Assembly: GCA_963779325.1 (NCBI GenBank)
Contig: CAVZXS010000010.1
Span: forward strand, 136,161 to 200,160
Direction: 5' to 3'
Source of the DNA: CAVZXS01 sp963779325
GTDB taxonomy: Bacteria; Bacteroidota; Bacteroidia; Chitinophagales; Chitinophagaceae
Length of the DNA stretch: 64,000 bases
The first letter of the stretch is position 1. Each line of letters opens with the position of its first letter. The notes beneath the pieces were generated by a model. That model ran no database searches. It saw only the letters and a list, made by a program, of their open reading frames with translations, and was not told the DNA's origin. The position numbers and the translations under genes are program-made. This document shows, piece after piece, positions 27,627 to 39,109 of the stretch.

Positions 27627-27634
27627 TACTTTTG
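27627..27634 (+). promoter_or_regulatory. -7 element of the sucD promoter
   Basis: TACTTTTG, an exact TAnnTTTG match, 22 bp before the sucD start codon. The best upstream TTG (27598-27600) is somewhat too far away (26 bp). Confidence 0.55.
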
Positions 27635-27656
27635 CCGCAACAATTAAATATCATTT

Positions 27657-28529
27657 ATGGCTATATTAGTTAATAAAAATTCTAAGATATTAGTACAGGG
27701 CTTTACCGGTACGGAAGGTACTTTTCATGCTACGCAAATGATTGAATACGGAAGCAATGTAGCAGGTGGTGTAACACCCGGCAAGGGCGGCAGTAAACAT
27801 TTGGACCGACCCGTTTTTAATACGGTAAGCGATTGTGTAAAAACAACCGGCGCCGATGTAAGTATCATTTTTGTTCCGCCGGCATTTGCCGCCGACGCTA
27901 TAATGGAAGCCGCCGAAGCGGGAGTGAAATTAGTTGTATGTATTACAGAAGGCATACCGGTGCAGGATATGGTAAAAGTGAAAAATTATTTATTGACTAC
28001 CAATACAAGACTGATAGGCCCCAACTGCCCGGGGGTTATTACCGCCGGCGAATGTAAAGTAGGTATCATGCCCGGTTTTGTATTTGTAAAAGGAAGAATA
28101 GGTATTGTATCTAAATCAGGTACGCTTACTTACGAAGCTGCGGACCAAGTGGCGAAAGCCGGTCTTGGTATTTCCACTGCCGTTGGTATTGGCGGCGACC
28201 CGATTATTGGCACTACTACCAAAGAAGCCGTAGAACTTTTTATGAACGACCCGGAAACGGATGCCATAGTAATGATAGGCGAAATAGGCGGCGGTATGGA
28301 AGCCGAAGCCGCTCAATATATAAAAAGCACCGGCAATAAAAAACCGGTTGTAGGTTTTATAGCAGGACAAACGGCCCCTCCCGGCCGCCGTATGGGACAT
28401 GCCGGCGCCATAGTAGGCGGAGCCGATGATACTGCCGCCGCCAAAATGAAAATTATGGCCGAATGCGGTATACACGTAGTTAGCAGCCCCGCCGATATTG
28501 GAAAAAAAATGGCGGAAGTAATAAAATAA
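27657..28529 (+). CDS. sucD: Succinate-CoA ligase (ADP-forming) subunit alpha
   Basis: 290 residues, the normal length for the alpha subunit, which binds CoA and carries the phosphohistidine of the TCA-cycle enzyme succinyl-CoA synthetase. Motifs are the N-terminal CoA-binding Rossmann domain with G-F-T-G-T-E-G-T-F-H-A, G-P-N-C-P-G-V-I, S-K-S-G-T-L-T-Y-E-A and the active-site histidine in M-G-H-A-G-A-I (about 246). The beta subunit gene is not adjacent, as is common in Bacteroidota. A terminator lies 25 bp after the stop. Confidence 0.96.
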   Translation: MAILVNKNSKILVQGFTGTEGTFHATQMIEYGSNVAGGVTPGKGGSKHLDRPVFNTVSDCVKTTGADVSIIFVPPAFAADAIMEAAEAGVKLVVCITEGIPVQDMVKVKNYLLTTNTRLIGPNCPGVITAGECKVGIMPGFVFVKGRIGIVSKSGTLTYEAADQVAKAGLGISTAVGIGGDPIIGTTTKEAVELFMNDPETDAIVMIGEIGGGMEAEAAQYIKSTGNKKPVVGFIAGQTAPPGRRMGHAGAIVGGADDTAAAKMKIMAECGIHVVSSPADIGKKMAEVIK

Positions 28530-28554
28530 CTTAAGTAAATTACCTATGTTTGTT

Positions 28555-28582
28555 AAACAGTACAGTATTTGTACTGTTTTTT
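28555..28582 (+). terminator. Intrinsic terminator after sucD
   Basis: Perfect 9-bp stem AAACAGTAC / GTACTGTTT, 7-nt loop, then a T-run. Confidence 0.85.
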
Positions 28583-28725
28583 CTTTATACATTATATCTT
28601 TCCTAAGCACTATTCGGCCCCTGCTTTCTTGTTGGAACCCACCAATCCTTCCCCCTTGAAATAAATAGGACTGTTTATTTTATCTAATTATTTTATTTAT
28701 CAAACCGTCATTTAAAATTTAATTT

Positions 28726-29817
28726 ATGAAAAAAATTTCTACCTTACTGCTTTGTGCAATTACTTTTCTGTTGTCTTTAAATTCGAATGCACAGGTTGTT
28801 ATCAGTGAATTTCATTACGATAATACGGGTGCAGATGTCAATGAACAAATAGAAATATTTGGCCCGGCAGGTACTGACCTTACAGGATGGAGTATTGTAT
28901 TATACAATGGTACACCGGCATCGGCGGTCAGCTATGCTACTCTTCCTCTAAGCGGAACTATTCCAAACCAGTGTACTATTGGAGGAAATAACTACGGTGT
29001 AGTAACAGTAGCTGCTGCAGGTTTGCAAAACGGAGCCAGTGATGGCATGGCATTAGTGAACGGAGGTGGTACAGCTTTAGCATTAATTAGCTATGAAGGC
29101 GTATTTACAGCGACTAATGGCCCTGCAATCGGATTAACTTCAGTTGATATTGGAGTTAGTGAAGACGGAACAGGAACAGCAACAGGTTCCATTCAAAGAA
29201 ATTCAACAGGTAATTCATGGACAGTAGCTCCTGCTATAAATACTTTCGGAGCATGCAATCCCGGGTTTGCTGTGTTACCCATCTCTTTCAAAAGTTTCTC
29301 AGCTAAAAAGAACAGCAACACGATCAGTTTAAACTGGCTGGCTGCAAGTACCGATAACGCTTCTTACTTTGCAGTTGAAAAAAGCACCAACGGAAATACC
29401 TATACAACACTTACCAAAGTAAATGCGCTTACCGGCGAAAATAATTATTCCTTTACCGATAACAGCGCCGCTGCGGGCAATGCATTTTACCGTATAAAAT
29501 TGGTGGACGCCGATGGCAGCCTTAAATTCAGCAACGTACTTCGTGTAAAAGCGGGCGGCAAAACATTTTCGCTCAACAGTATTTATCCTACCGTTGTTTC
29601 TTCGGTGGTAAACCTGCAAATCAGCAGCGATAAAAAAGAAATCGCTTCACTTGAAATCATGGATATAAACGGAAGATTGTTGCAAAGACAAACACTTGCA
29701 TTGAGTGACGGTATTGCTACCTACCCTGTTAATGTCAGTTCGCTGGCAACGGGCAGTTACTTAGTACGCATTACTGCCAATGAAGAAATACTGACAGGCC
29801 GATTCAGCAAACAATAA
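28726..29817 (+). CDS. Secreted lamin-tail-like protein with T9SS type A sorting domain
   Basis: 363 residues with signal peptide MKKISTLLLCAITFLLSLNS (cleavage near 22). The N-terminal region (about 24-180) reads V-V-I-S-E-F-H-Y-D-N-x-G-x-D-x-N-E-Q-I-E-I-F-G-P-A-G-T-D-L-T-G-W, the pattern of lamin-tail-like domains on secreted Bacteroidota proteins. A fibronectin-like segment (about 190-275) follows, and the last ~80 residues form a type A C-terminal sorting domain (Y-P-T-x-V..., I-M-D-I-N-G-R-L-L, L-A-T-G-S-Y-L-V-R-I). It should be exported by the type IX system and held at the cell surface or released. Confidence 0.85.
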   Translation: MKKISTLLLCAITFLLSLNSNAQVVISEFHYDNTGADVNEQIEIFGPAGTDLTGWSIVLYNGTPASAVSYATLPLSGTIPNQCTIGGNNYGVVTVAAAGLQNGASDGMALVNGGGTALALISYEGVFTATNGPAIGLTSVDIGVSEDGTGTATGSIQRNSTGNSWTVAPAINTFGACNPGFAVLPISFKSFSAKKNSNTISLNWLAASTDNASYFAVEKSTNGNTYTTLTKVNALTGENNYSFTDNSAAAGNAFYRIKLVDADGSLKFSNVLRVKAGGKTFSLNSIYPTVVSSVVNLQISSDKKEIASLEIMDINGRLLQRQTLALSDGIATYPVNVSSLATGSYLVRITANEEILTGRFSKQ

Positions 29818-29840
29818 TTGAAAAACCTTACAATACATAA

Positions 29841-29873
29841 GAAGCCGTCCCCAATTCGGGGCGGCCTCTTTTT
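29841..29873. terminator. Intrinsic terminator between convergent genes
   Basis: GCCG-T-CCCC / GGGG-CGGC stem with one bulge and a 5-nt loop, followed by a T-rich tract on the plus strand. Confidence 0.8.
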
Positions 29874-29922
29874 ATTGCACAATTTTTAAAACCCTGCTTA
29901 AGGTGGAGAGAGGTGTATTTAT

Positions 29923-30762
29923 TTACCTGAACTCCCTGATATAACGTGCCAGTTCTTCTTTACTCTTGCTGAAGGAAAACGCATCATATATAAGGTAATA
30001 GCTGCCGCGATCAGTGGTATACCGATACGCATACTTAGCCAAATCCAATTTACTGTCATCGAAAGAAAACATTTCCACCAGTTCTTTTACCTGCATGGTT
30101 GTCATCATATTCTGATTAACGATATGCTTGGCTATATCCAATCTTGTGTTGTCAAAAACCTCGCGACGTACAGCTTCTTTTGCTTTATCAAAATCCCTGT
30201 TGCTCATCGGTCTGCCGTAAGTACCGCCATTGCCGCTGTTGCCCCATCCGCCATTTCCGTTATCTCTGTCCCTGTCAAAATCTCTGTCACGATCATCTCT
30301 GTCACGATCATCTCTGTCATTATCACGACCTCTGTCGCCATCTCTTTTACGATCATTATCACGGCCCCAAACACCACCCCTGCGCCTGATTGGCGTTTCG
30401 TCTACTATTGCTTTACCAAATCGGTTGATAACAATATCTACCAAATAGCCGGGCTTTACATATATCGATCCTGAATATAAAACTTCATACCGATTACCGA
30501 AGAAGATACCATTGTCACTTCCTAAATCCCATCCGTTTTTTCTGCGCTTATTTTTTTCTTTGTACACTTTAACGGATTGGTAGCCGGGCCGCAGGTTGTC
30601 GATGCGTATTTCGCGGTCATTATCCTTGTAGCGGGTATCGTTTACCACTACACAAATATTATCCTTACCGAGATAAGTTACCGATAATGTGCTTTCGCCG
30701 TAAAAAGCGAAAGATGAAATACTGATTACTGTGCTGATTAAAAATGTAAAAATTGATTTCAT
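29923..30762 (-). CDS. Secreted DUF4476-domain protein with Asp/Arg-rich linker
   Basis: 279 residues with signal peptide (MKSIFTFLISTVISISSFAF). A small beta N-terminal part (about 20-125) is followed by a low-complexity linker of alternating D/R/N/G (about 126-178) and a C-terminal helical DUF4476 domain (about 183-279; M-S-x-R-D-F-x-x-A-K...L-x-x-A-K-x-I-V, then F-D-D-S-K-L-D-L-A-K-Y-A-Y). DUF4476 is common in secreted Bacteroidota proteins and its role is unknown. It is a single gene facing a strong terminator. Confidence 0.8.
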   Translation of the reverse strand: MKSIFTFLISTVISISSFAFYGESTLSVTYLGKDNICVVVNDTRYKDNDREIRIDNLRPGYQSVKVYKEKNKRRKNGWDLGSDNGIFFGNRYEVLYSGSIYVKPGYLVDIVINRFGKAIVDETPIRRRGGVWGRDNDRKRDGDRGRDNDRDDRDRDDRDRDFDRDRDNGNGGWGNSGNGGTYGRPMSNRDFDKAKEAVRREVFDNTRLDIAKHIVNQNMMTTMQVKELVEMFSFDDSKLDLAKYAYRYTTDRGSYYLIYDAFSFSKSKEELARYIREFR

Positions 30763-31080
30763 AATTTGGTTCCTCCATTTTTTAGTGATAACTGTACATT
30801 TTCAAAGCACATGCCGGTGTGCCGAAACAAAATGTTAAAGCAATTTTTATACAGCAAAGCATACCTGTAAGCGACTTTTGAATACTGCATAAAATGGCCG
30901 CGAGTACTGAGCTCCGTGCAAAAAAAGAGTCCGTGATTAACACCAAAATAAATTTTGCTGCCGGCAGCAATTAGTTATGAAAAAGTCTTCCGGCCTGCAT
31001 CTAAAGCTTGTATTGACTGCGAATCACCGGTCTTTAAACTTTAATTTATTAACTTGTATAAAATTTCAAACTACAGTATC

Positions 31081-34000
31081 ATGCAATCAGCAAAAATTGT
31101 TTTCGCAGTATTTATTTTATTAACCTTTTTTAACATGAGCAGCAAGGCGCAAATTATTAAAAACTATGAACCCGAATGGAAGAAAGTAGATGAACTAATC
31201 AATAAAAAGAATCTTCCTAAATCTGCATTAACGGAAGTAAAGAAGATTTATGAACAGGCCAAAAAAGAAAAGCAAGAGGCGCAAAAAATAAAAGCGGCTG
31301 TGTACATGATCAGCCTGCAACATGAAACCCGCGAAGAAAATGAATTAACCGGTGTAAAAGAATTAGAAAAAGAAATTGCCGGCGCGGCGCAACCTTCCAA
31401 ATCAATGTTACAAAGTTTACTGGCCGGCATATATTGGAATTATTATCAGAATAACCGTTGGAATATGTACGACCGTACCGAAACGGCGGCCGCATTTAAA
31501 AAAGAAGACATAGCTACCTGGACGGCGGAAGATTTTCATAAAAAAGTTACAGAGCTATATTTATTTTCTGTTAAAGAAGAAAAAATATTACAGCAAGCTA
31601 AGTTGGAAATCTATGATGCATTAATTATTAAAGGCAATACCCGCAGCCTGCGCCCTACCCTTTACGACTTGCTGGCGCATCGTGCATTGGGCTATTTCGG
31701 CAATGATGAAAGAGATATTAAAAAACCGGCTTACGCTTTTGAAATAAATCAACCCGAAGCATTTGCGCCGGCAAAAGAATTTGCAGCGGCAAAATTTACT
31801 ACCAATGATGAACTTTCACTCTACCACAAAGTATTGGTAACTTATCAAAAACTAATAGCCTTTCATTTGGATGATGCCAACCCGGATGCATTGATTGATG
31901 CAGATATAAACCGTTTGCAATTTGTAAAACAAAACGGCGTGATGAATGACAAGAATATACTTTTCAAAAAAGCATTAGAAAACATTACAAAAAAATATGC
32001 TGATAAACCTGCCGCAGCGCAGGCTTGGTATTTAATAGCGCAACAATACGAAGCCGCTGCCGCGGGATACACCGCCGGCAAAGACACTACGCATCAATAC
32101 GACAGGATAAAGGCCAAAGAAATTTGCGAACAGGTACTGAAACAAAAAACGCAAAGCGAGGGTTGGGTCAACTGTTATAACCTTTTGAACAGCATTAATG
32201 CCAAAACACAAAACTTTACCATCGAAAAAGTAAATTTGCCCGGTCAGCCATTCAGGGCTTTGGTTAATTACAGAAATATACAAACCCTTTACCTGCGCCT
32301 GGTAAAAGCCGATGATAAGTTGCGTAAAGAATTGACTAACTATTATAATGAAGAAAGTTGGAAAAAATTATTGGCGCTGACAAGTATTCGCAGCTGGCAA
32401 CAGGCATTGCCGCAAACAAACGATTTGCAACAGCACTCCGTTGAAATAAAAATAGACGCACTGCCTGCCGGCGAATATTTGTTGATTACAAGCAGCGATG
32501 CCGATTTTAGCACTAAGAAAGCCGTGCTTGGCGCTAAATATTTTTATGCTTCCAATATCAGTTTTGTGAATAGCAATATAGATTTTTTTGTTTTGCATCG
32601 TGATAACGGACAGCCGATGGCCAATGCGACTGTGCAATTGTGGGAACAGCTTTATGATTACAAAAACTACAAATACACTACACAAAAAGGGAAGCAATAC
32701 AAAACAGATGCGAACGGCTATTTTAAAGTAGATAAACCTGAAGAAAAAAACAGGAGCAATTACAATTATATGCTTGATATTGTTCATAAAGATGACAGGC
32801 TTTATCTTGATGAATATTTAAATCAATATTACTATTACGATGCGGGAAATAATACAGCACCGCTAAAAGCGCAGGTTTTCTTTTTTACCGACAGAAGTAT
32901 TTATCGTCCCGCTCAAACCGCTTTCTTTAAAGGCATTGCTCTCTCACAGGCAACTGATAAAAAATCAACAGCCAAGATTTTTACAAACTATAAAACCACC
33001 GTTTACCTGTATAATGCAAATGGTGAAAAAGTAGATTCCTTAAAAGTAGCAACCAATGATTACGGTTCGTTCAGCGGTAAGTTTCAATTGCCCAAAGGCG
33101 CTTTAAACGGCGACTTTAGTATACGGCTTGCAGACAATGAATCGGGCAGTGCCGAATTTTCGGTAGAAGAATATAAACGTCCTAAGTTTTATGTGGAATA
33201 CGAACCGATAAAAGGAACATTTAAAGTAAATGATAAAATAAAAATTACCGGTTTGGCAAAAGCTTATGCAGGCAATAATGCAGATGGCGCCAAAGTAAGT
33301 TACCGTATTGTTCGTGAGCCCCGGTATTTATATCCCTGGATGTTTTGGAGATGGTATCAACCGCCCACCGAAAGTATGGAAATAGCGCATGGCGAAACCA
33401 AAACGGATAAAGACGGAAAATTTATAATTGAGTTTACCGCCATACCCGATTTAAAAGTGGAAAAGAAATTTGATCCCTTATTTGATTACACCGTGTATGC
33501 TGATGTAACGGATATAAACGGCGAAACAAGAAGCGGGGAAACAAGTGTAACGGTTGGTTACAAATCATTGTTGTTAAATGTAAATGTAAACGATCGCCTG
33601 CCTGCCGATAGTTTTAAAAATATTTCTATCAGCACTACCAATATGGCCGGCGAGTTTGAAGCGGCAAAAGTTACGCATAGCGATTTATAAACAAAAACAT
33701 GAGGATCGTCTTATTCGTAATCGCTATTGGGCGGAGCCGGATCAATTTGTAATGAGCAAAGAAGAGTACATAAAAAACTTTCCGTACGATGAATATAAAA
33801 ATGAAACAGATGACCGCAGTTGGGAAAAAGGAGAAAAGGTTTTTGAGAAAACGGACTCATCTAAAAAAGATTCCAAATTCGCTGTTGCCAATACAAAACT
33901 GACCGCAGGCTTTTATGTAGTAGAAGTTGTTACAAAAGATAAAGACGGCAACGAGGTAAAAGATGTGCAATACACGGAATTATTTGATGAAAAGAGTAAC

Positions 34001-37000
34001 GGACTCAATAAAAAAGAATACCTGTGGACATCGGCGGATAAGAGCAGTATTGAACCCGGCGAAAAAATAGCGATTGCAATTGGGCACGGCGGCCGATAAC
34101 CTGTTTGTTGTAAATCAAATTGACAAAGTAGCTGCCGCCGGCAATAAAGAAACTGAAAACAAATTTTCATTTATTAAACTGAATAACGAAAAAAAGAAAA
34201 TTGATTTCAGTGCTGCTGAAAATGACCGCGGCGGATACGGTGTTAATTATTTTTTTGTAAAACACAATCGTTTTTTTTATTACGGCTTGGATGTTAATGT
34301 GCCGTGGACAAATAAAGAGCTGCAAATTGAGTATGCCACCTTCAGGGATAAAGTATTGCCGGGCAGCGAAGAAAAATGGAAAGTGAAAATTACGGGCTAT
34401 AAAAAAGAAAAAGCAGCGGCCGAAATGCTGGTGAGTATGTATGATGCATCGCTGGATCAGTTTAAACCGCATAGTTGGTACCAACCGAATGTATGGCCCA
34501 ATTATAATGGTACAACGAACTGGAATGGCAGAAATAATTTTAGCGAGGTACAATCGCAGGCAAAATATAATTACAATACCGATTACAAATCGTTTGATAA
34601 AAGATATGATGGGTTGTTTGAAATGGTACTGGTTAAAAGAAGAGGGTATTATAAGAAGAGGTGAAGTAAACGTAATGAAAATGGCAGCGCCCACATCAGT
34701 CCAAGGTGTCACTAATGAGATGGGCTTTGCTGCTGTTGATACTGCATTTAATAAAGGAGCTAATTTCAAATTTAGCATTTCGAAGAAAAAGGATGAAGAT
34801 GTAATGGGAGATTGGAGTGATCAGCCCAATAAAAAAGAGAGTGCCGGGAAATCTCCTGAAACAAAAATTCGCAAGAACTTTAATGAAACGGCTTTCTTCT
34901 TTCCCGATTTAAGAACCGACAGCAGCGGCGCCATCGAGTTTTCTTTTACCATACCCGAAGCGCTTACTAAATGGAAGCTGCAAACGTTGTTACACACCAA
35001 AGACCTGGCCTTTGGTATGAGCAGCAAAGAAGTAATTACACAAAAAGACCTGATGGTACAACCCAATGCGCCAAGGTTTTTACGTGAAGGTGATAAAATA
35101 GAATTCAGCAGTAAAATTGTAAATCTTACCGGCAAAGAAATTACCGGCACCGCTTCATTGGAATTATTTGACGCCGCTACCAATCAACCTGTAGACGGAT
35201 GGTTTAATAATATGCAGGCCAATCAATATTTTACCATTGGTGCAGGTCAAAGCGAAGCCGTTAATTTCCCGCTGGCTATTCCGTATCAATTCAACAAAGC
35301 ACTTGTATGGCGCATCGTTGCCAAGGCGGGGGCCAATAGTGATGGTGAAGAAGCCGCATTGCCCGTACTTACCAACCGTATGTTGGTTACGGAAACCATG
35401 TCGCTGCCCATGCGCGGCTACGGTACAAAGAATTTTAAATTTGAAAAATTAATCAACTCGGGCAGTTCTGAAACATTACAGAATCATTCACTCACATTCG
35501 AGTACACATCGAACCCCGCCTGGTATGCGGTACAGGCATTACCTTATTTAATGGAGTATCCTTACGAATGTGCGGAGCAAACATGGAACAGGTATTACGC
35601 TAATTCCATCGCATCAAAGATTGCCAATTCATCCCCGCGTATAAAAGAAATATTCAGCAAATGGGCTGCCGGTTCTAAAGGTTCAGAAGGCGCATTACTT
35701 TCCAATTTGCAAAAGAATGAAGAACTGAAAGCGGTATTGCTGGAAGAAACGCCCTGGGTATTGGAAGCCAAAACAGAAGCGGAACAAAAGAAAAACATCG
35801 GGTTACTGTTTGACATGATAAAAATGAGTGAGCAATTGAATAGTGCTATGGAAAAACTAAAACAAATGCAAAGTGAAAACGGCGGCTTTGTTTGGTTTAA
35901 AGGCGGTCCTGATAATCGTTACATCACACAATATATAGTAACGGGTATCGGTCATTTGAAAAAATTAAAGGCGGCCTCCCCCAACCCCTCCCAAGGAGGG
36001 GCTTCGAAAGCCTCCGATGAATTAAAGAGTATTACTGATTTAGCAATTCCTTATTTGGACCGGATGATTAAAAAAGATTATGATGAGCTGAAGAAGTATA
36101 AAACGGATATGAAGAATTATGTGCCGGGCTACGATGAAATTGGTTATTTATACATGCGCAGTTTTTTTCCTGAGTATAAAATAGCTGCCGCATCGCAAAC
36201 GGCTTATATATACTTCAGAACACAGGCGCAAAAAACCTGGGTGAAACAAAGCAAGTATATGCAGGGCATGATTGCGTTGGCGCTGCACAGAACTGCCGAT
36301 GCCAAAACCCCCGGCGATATTTTAAAATCATTGAAAGAAACTTCTATTACCAATGAAGAGTTGGGAATGTATTGGAAAGATTTATCTGCAGGCGGGTGGT
36401 TCTGGTACCAGGCGCCGATAGAAACACAGTCATTGTTGATAGAAGCATTTCAGGAAATAGGTAAAGACAATAAAATGGTTGATGATTTAAGAACCTGGTT
36501 ATTGAAAAACAAACAAACTACCAATTGGAAAACAACCAAGGCTACTGCCGAAGCATGTTACGCGTTATTGTTGCAGGGTACGGAATGGTTGAGCAATGAG
36601 CCTGTAGTGGAAATTAAATTAGGTACTACAATCGTTTCATCAAAAGATGATGCAGCCGAAGCCGGTACGGGTTATTTCAAAAAATCATTTGAAGGCGCCT
36701 TTGTAAAACCTGAAATGGGAAATATTACCGTGACAGTTACAAAACCCCAATCAACTAATCAACCGATCAACCCAGCCTCCTCATGGGGCGGCATATACTG
36801 GCAATATTTTGAAGACCTGGATAAAATAACTTCTGCCTCTACTCCATTGAAATTAGTAAAGAAATTATTTATAGAAAAAAATACTGACCGCGGACCGGTA
36901 TTAACGCCGGTGAATGAAGATGATAAATTAAAAGTGGGCGATAAAATAAAAGTAAGAGTAGAGTTGCGGGTGGACAGGGATATGGAATATGTACACATGA

Positions 37001-37263
37001 AAGATATGCGGGCAAGTTGCATGGAACCGGTAAATGTATTGAGCGGGTATAAGTGGCAGGGCGGTTTGGGTTATTATGAAACAACAAAGGATGCGAGTAC
37101 CAATTTCTTTTTTGATTATTTAAGAAAAGGAACTTATGTTTTTGAATACCCGTTGTTCGTAACCAATAAAGGAAATTTCAGTAACGGTATAACAACTATA
37201 CAGTGCATGTACGCTCCGGAGTTTTCTTCACACAGTGAAGGTATCCGCGTTAATGTAGAGTGA
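31081..37263 (+). pseudogene. Alpha-2-macroglobulin family protein, interrupted by three single-base frameshifts
   Basis: Very large secreted protein (about 2,060 codons) of the bacterial alpha-2-macroglobulin family, which traps foreign proteases at the envelope. The start at 31081 gives signal peptide MQSAKIVFAVFILLTFFNMS. The middle has MG2-type repeats (F-F-T-D-R-S-I-Y-R-P-A-Q-T-A), and the C-terminal half has the thioester motif E-C-A-E-Q (near 35570) and a receptor-like end domain. Frame changes occur near 33672, 34077 and 34618; each is repaired by removing one base (for example V-T-x-A-I-Y-K-Q-K-H and A-I-x-L-G-T-A-A-D-N-L-F resume directly). A GC-rich repeat is inserted in frame at 35974-36004. 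Confidence 0.8.
35974..36004. repeat. GC-rich hairpin repeat inside the alpha-2-macroglobulin gene
   Basis: CCCCTCC-CAA-GGAGGGG hairpin plus a C-rich flank, reverse orientation relative to the copies at 37402 and 37856. It is read through in frame, adding the residues S-P-N-P-S-Q-G-G-A-S. Confidence 0.75.
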
Positions 37264-37401
37264 TCGGTTTTTTGGCACGCCGGGGCGCAGAGATTGCAGA
37301 GAAAAAAATATTGTATACCAACCTCCGCTTGCCCAGCTACTCTGCGTGCCTATCCGATTTCATAACTTGAGTCGCACATTTATCTGCGTAATGCTCGGTT
37401 C

Positions 37402-37438
37402 CCACTCTCCTCAGGAGAGGGGTTTAGGGGGTGAGGCT
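37402..37438. repeat. GC-rich hairpin repeat, intergenic copy
   Basis: CTCTCC-TCA-GGAGAG hairpin followed by GGGTTTAGGGGGTGAGGC, the same layout (hairpin then a G-run tail) as the repeats inside the two flanking genes. It lies just upstream of the FAD oxidoreductase start. Confidence 0.75.
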
Positions 37439-37451
37439 GTATATTTACAAA

Positions 37452-38597
37452 ATGATTGTTGACTATCTCATCATCGGGCAGGGAATAAGCGGCACATGGC
37501 TCTCTTATTATCTTGCAAAAGAAAATGCTTCATTCCTTGTTATTGATGATGCCGGGGGAAACAGCTCTTCCCGAATAGCGGCAGGTATTATCAATCCCGT
37601 TACCGGCAGGCGAATAGTAAAAACATGGATGATAGATGAACTGCTGGCACACCTCGTTCCGGCTTATAACGAATTGGGTAATGAATCAGGCATTAGAGCC
37701 ATTGAGCAAAAAAATATTATAGAGTTCTTCGCTACTCCGCAAATGAAATTGGCTTTTGAAGAAAGAATGAGGGAAGATGAAAAATATTTACGACTTTATA
37801 AAGAAGAAAAATATCTGCAACAATATTTTCGTTTCGAACCACAACCTTTTTCAAAAGTCTCCCTCTTTGGGGGAGATTTAGAGGGGGCCGGGGCCTTTGG
37901 GCATGGAGAAATCAATCCGTGTTACCTGATCAACCTGCAGGAAATTATTCCGGCACGCAGCAAAATACTGAAAGAAAATAATCAACTGTTAGAGGAGCGA
38001 TTTGATATTGTCGAATTAAATATTAGAAAAGGTCATAGCGGGGAAACCGGTAAAATTATTTATAAAAATATTACGGCCGGTAAAATTATTTTTTGCGACG
38101 GCACCGCAGGCTTTAATAACCCATATTTTAAAAATCTCCCTTACTCATTAAACAAAGGTGAAGCATTAATTATTGAAGCACCTGATCTGCCTGCCGCAAA
38201 TATTTATAAAAAGGGATTAACCATCGCACCACTTTCGGGTTCAGCAGCCGGTTATTTTTGGGTTGGCTCCAATTATATTTGGGATTTTGCTGACACAAAT
38301 CCTACAGAAGCATTCAGGGTAAGAACTGCACAATACTTAAAGGAGTGGTTGAAAACAGATTTTAAAATCGTAGATCATAAAGCGGCAATTCGACCGGCCA
38401 ACCTGGAACGCAGGCCTTTTGTCGGTTTTCACCCGGCATACAAAAACATTGGTCTGTTGAACGGTATGGGAACAAAGGGTTGTTCGTTAGCCCCTTACTT
38501 TGCCTGGCAGCTTGCGGATCATTTTATACACGGCAAAGAAATACTGCCCGAAGCCGATGTGAAAAGATTTCAGAAAGTTTTGGCCCGAAATACCTAA
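37452..38597 (+). CDS. FAD-dependent oxidoreductase (DAO family)
   Basis: About 381 residues. The ATG at 37452 was chosen because the dinucleotide-binding motif (V-D-Y-L-I-I-G-Q-G-I-S-G-T-W) should sit at the very N-terminus. G-I-I-N-P-V-T-G-R-R is the second typical region, and the C-terminus has R-P-F-V-G-F-H-P and N-G-M-G-T-K-G-C-S-L-A-P-Y, contacting FAD in DAO-fold oxidases. The substrate (an amine or amino acid in most members) is unknown. A hairpin repeat is inserted in frame at 37856-37897, adding about 14 residues (V-S-L-F-G-G-D-L-E-G-A-G-A-F). Confidence 0.8.
   Translation: MIVDYLIIGQGISGTWLSYYLAKENASFLVIDDAGGNSSSRIAAGIINPVTGRRIVKTWMIDELLAHLVPAYNELGNESGIRAIEQKNIIEFFATPQMKLAFEERMREDEKYLRLYKEEKYLQQYFRFEPQPFSKVSLFGGDLEGAGAFGHGEINPCYLINLQEIIPARSKILKENNQLLEERFDIVELNIRKGHSGETGKIIYKNITAGKIIFCDGTAGFNNPYFKNLPYSLNKGEALIIEAPDLPAANIYKKGLTIAPLSGSAAGYFWVGSNYIWDFADTNPTEAFRVRTAQYLKEWLKTDFKIVDHKAAIRPANLERRPFVGFHPAYKNIGLLNGMGTKGCSLAPYFAWQLADHFIHGKEILPEADVKRFQKVLARNT
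37856..37897. repeat. GC-rich hairpin repeat inside the FAD oxidoreductase gene
   Basis: TCTCCC-N7-GGGAGA hairpin then ATTTAGAGGGGGCCGGGGCC-like tail. The layout matches the copies at 35974 and 37402. Read through in frame without a stop. Confidence 0.75.
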
Positions 38598-38635
38598 CAA
38601 AAAATTAATATTGTCGCTTAAAATGAAGCCGCAAA

Positions 38636-39109
38636 ATGAAGGAAACCAAAACAGCCAAAATTTCTCCACTTGAGCAGGAGACTCCCGGGAATTTAAAAAC
38701 CGTTTCGCTTTACAATGGCGAGTTACGTTATAATATTCCGCTCCGTTTCCGGAAAATGGAAAACCTGCATATTGTTTTTTGGTTGTTTAAAGATCTTGCC
38801 TGGTGCCTGGTATGGAAACCAATAGCGATAGTAATGATTATTCCTACACTTGTCATCTCCATTGTTATTGCATGGCGTACGCGGCATTTTGTTTCAGAGC
38901 TTTGTCACAATGCAGCTATCAGTGTATGGATAATGGCCAACTCTTACTGGATGCTGAGTGAATTTTTCGGCTTTGATGCGCATATTGTTGCCGGTTCTGT
39001 TACATATAAGCATCTTGCGGTTATACCGTTTGTAATTGGTCTGCTTATTCTCTCCTACTATTACATTATCTGGAGACCCAAACACAAACATGACCTGGAG
39101 ACGATGTAA
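38636..39109 (+). CDS. Hypothetical multi-pass membrane protein
   Basis: 157 residues. A polar N-terminal stretch (1-40) leads into four hydrophobic helices (about 46-58, 62-79, 92-108 and 124-147) and a basic K/H-rich tail. The pattern L-Y-N-G-E-L-R-Y-N-I-P-L-R-F-R-K-M-E-N-L-H resembles small conserved Bacteroidota membrane proteins of unknown function. It starts 38 bp after the oxidoreductase stop and may be co-transcribed. It is the last gene before the accessory region. Confidence 0.6.
   Translation: MKETKTAKISPLEQETPGNLKTVSLYNGELRYNIPLRFRKMENLHIVFWLFKDLAWCLVWKPIAIVMIIPTLVISIVIAWRTRHFVSELCHNAAISVWIMANSYWMLSEFFGFDAHIVAGSVTYKHLAVIPFVIGLLILSYYYIIWRPKHKHDLETM

Noticed and set aside
28116..28610. 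Minus-strand open frame opposite sucD
   Set aside because: Antisense of a conserved enzyme gene, no family resemblance.
31081..37263. Several separate alpha-2-macroglobulin genes
   Set aside because: The open frames abut and each resumes the same protein after a one-base phase change; only the first has a signal peptide and only the last has the thioester motif.
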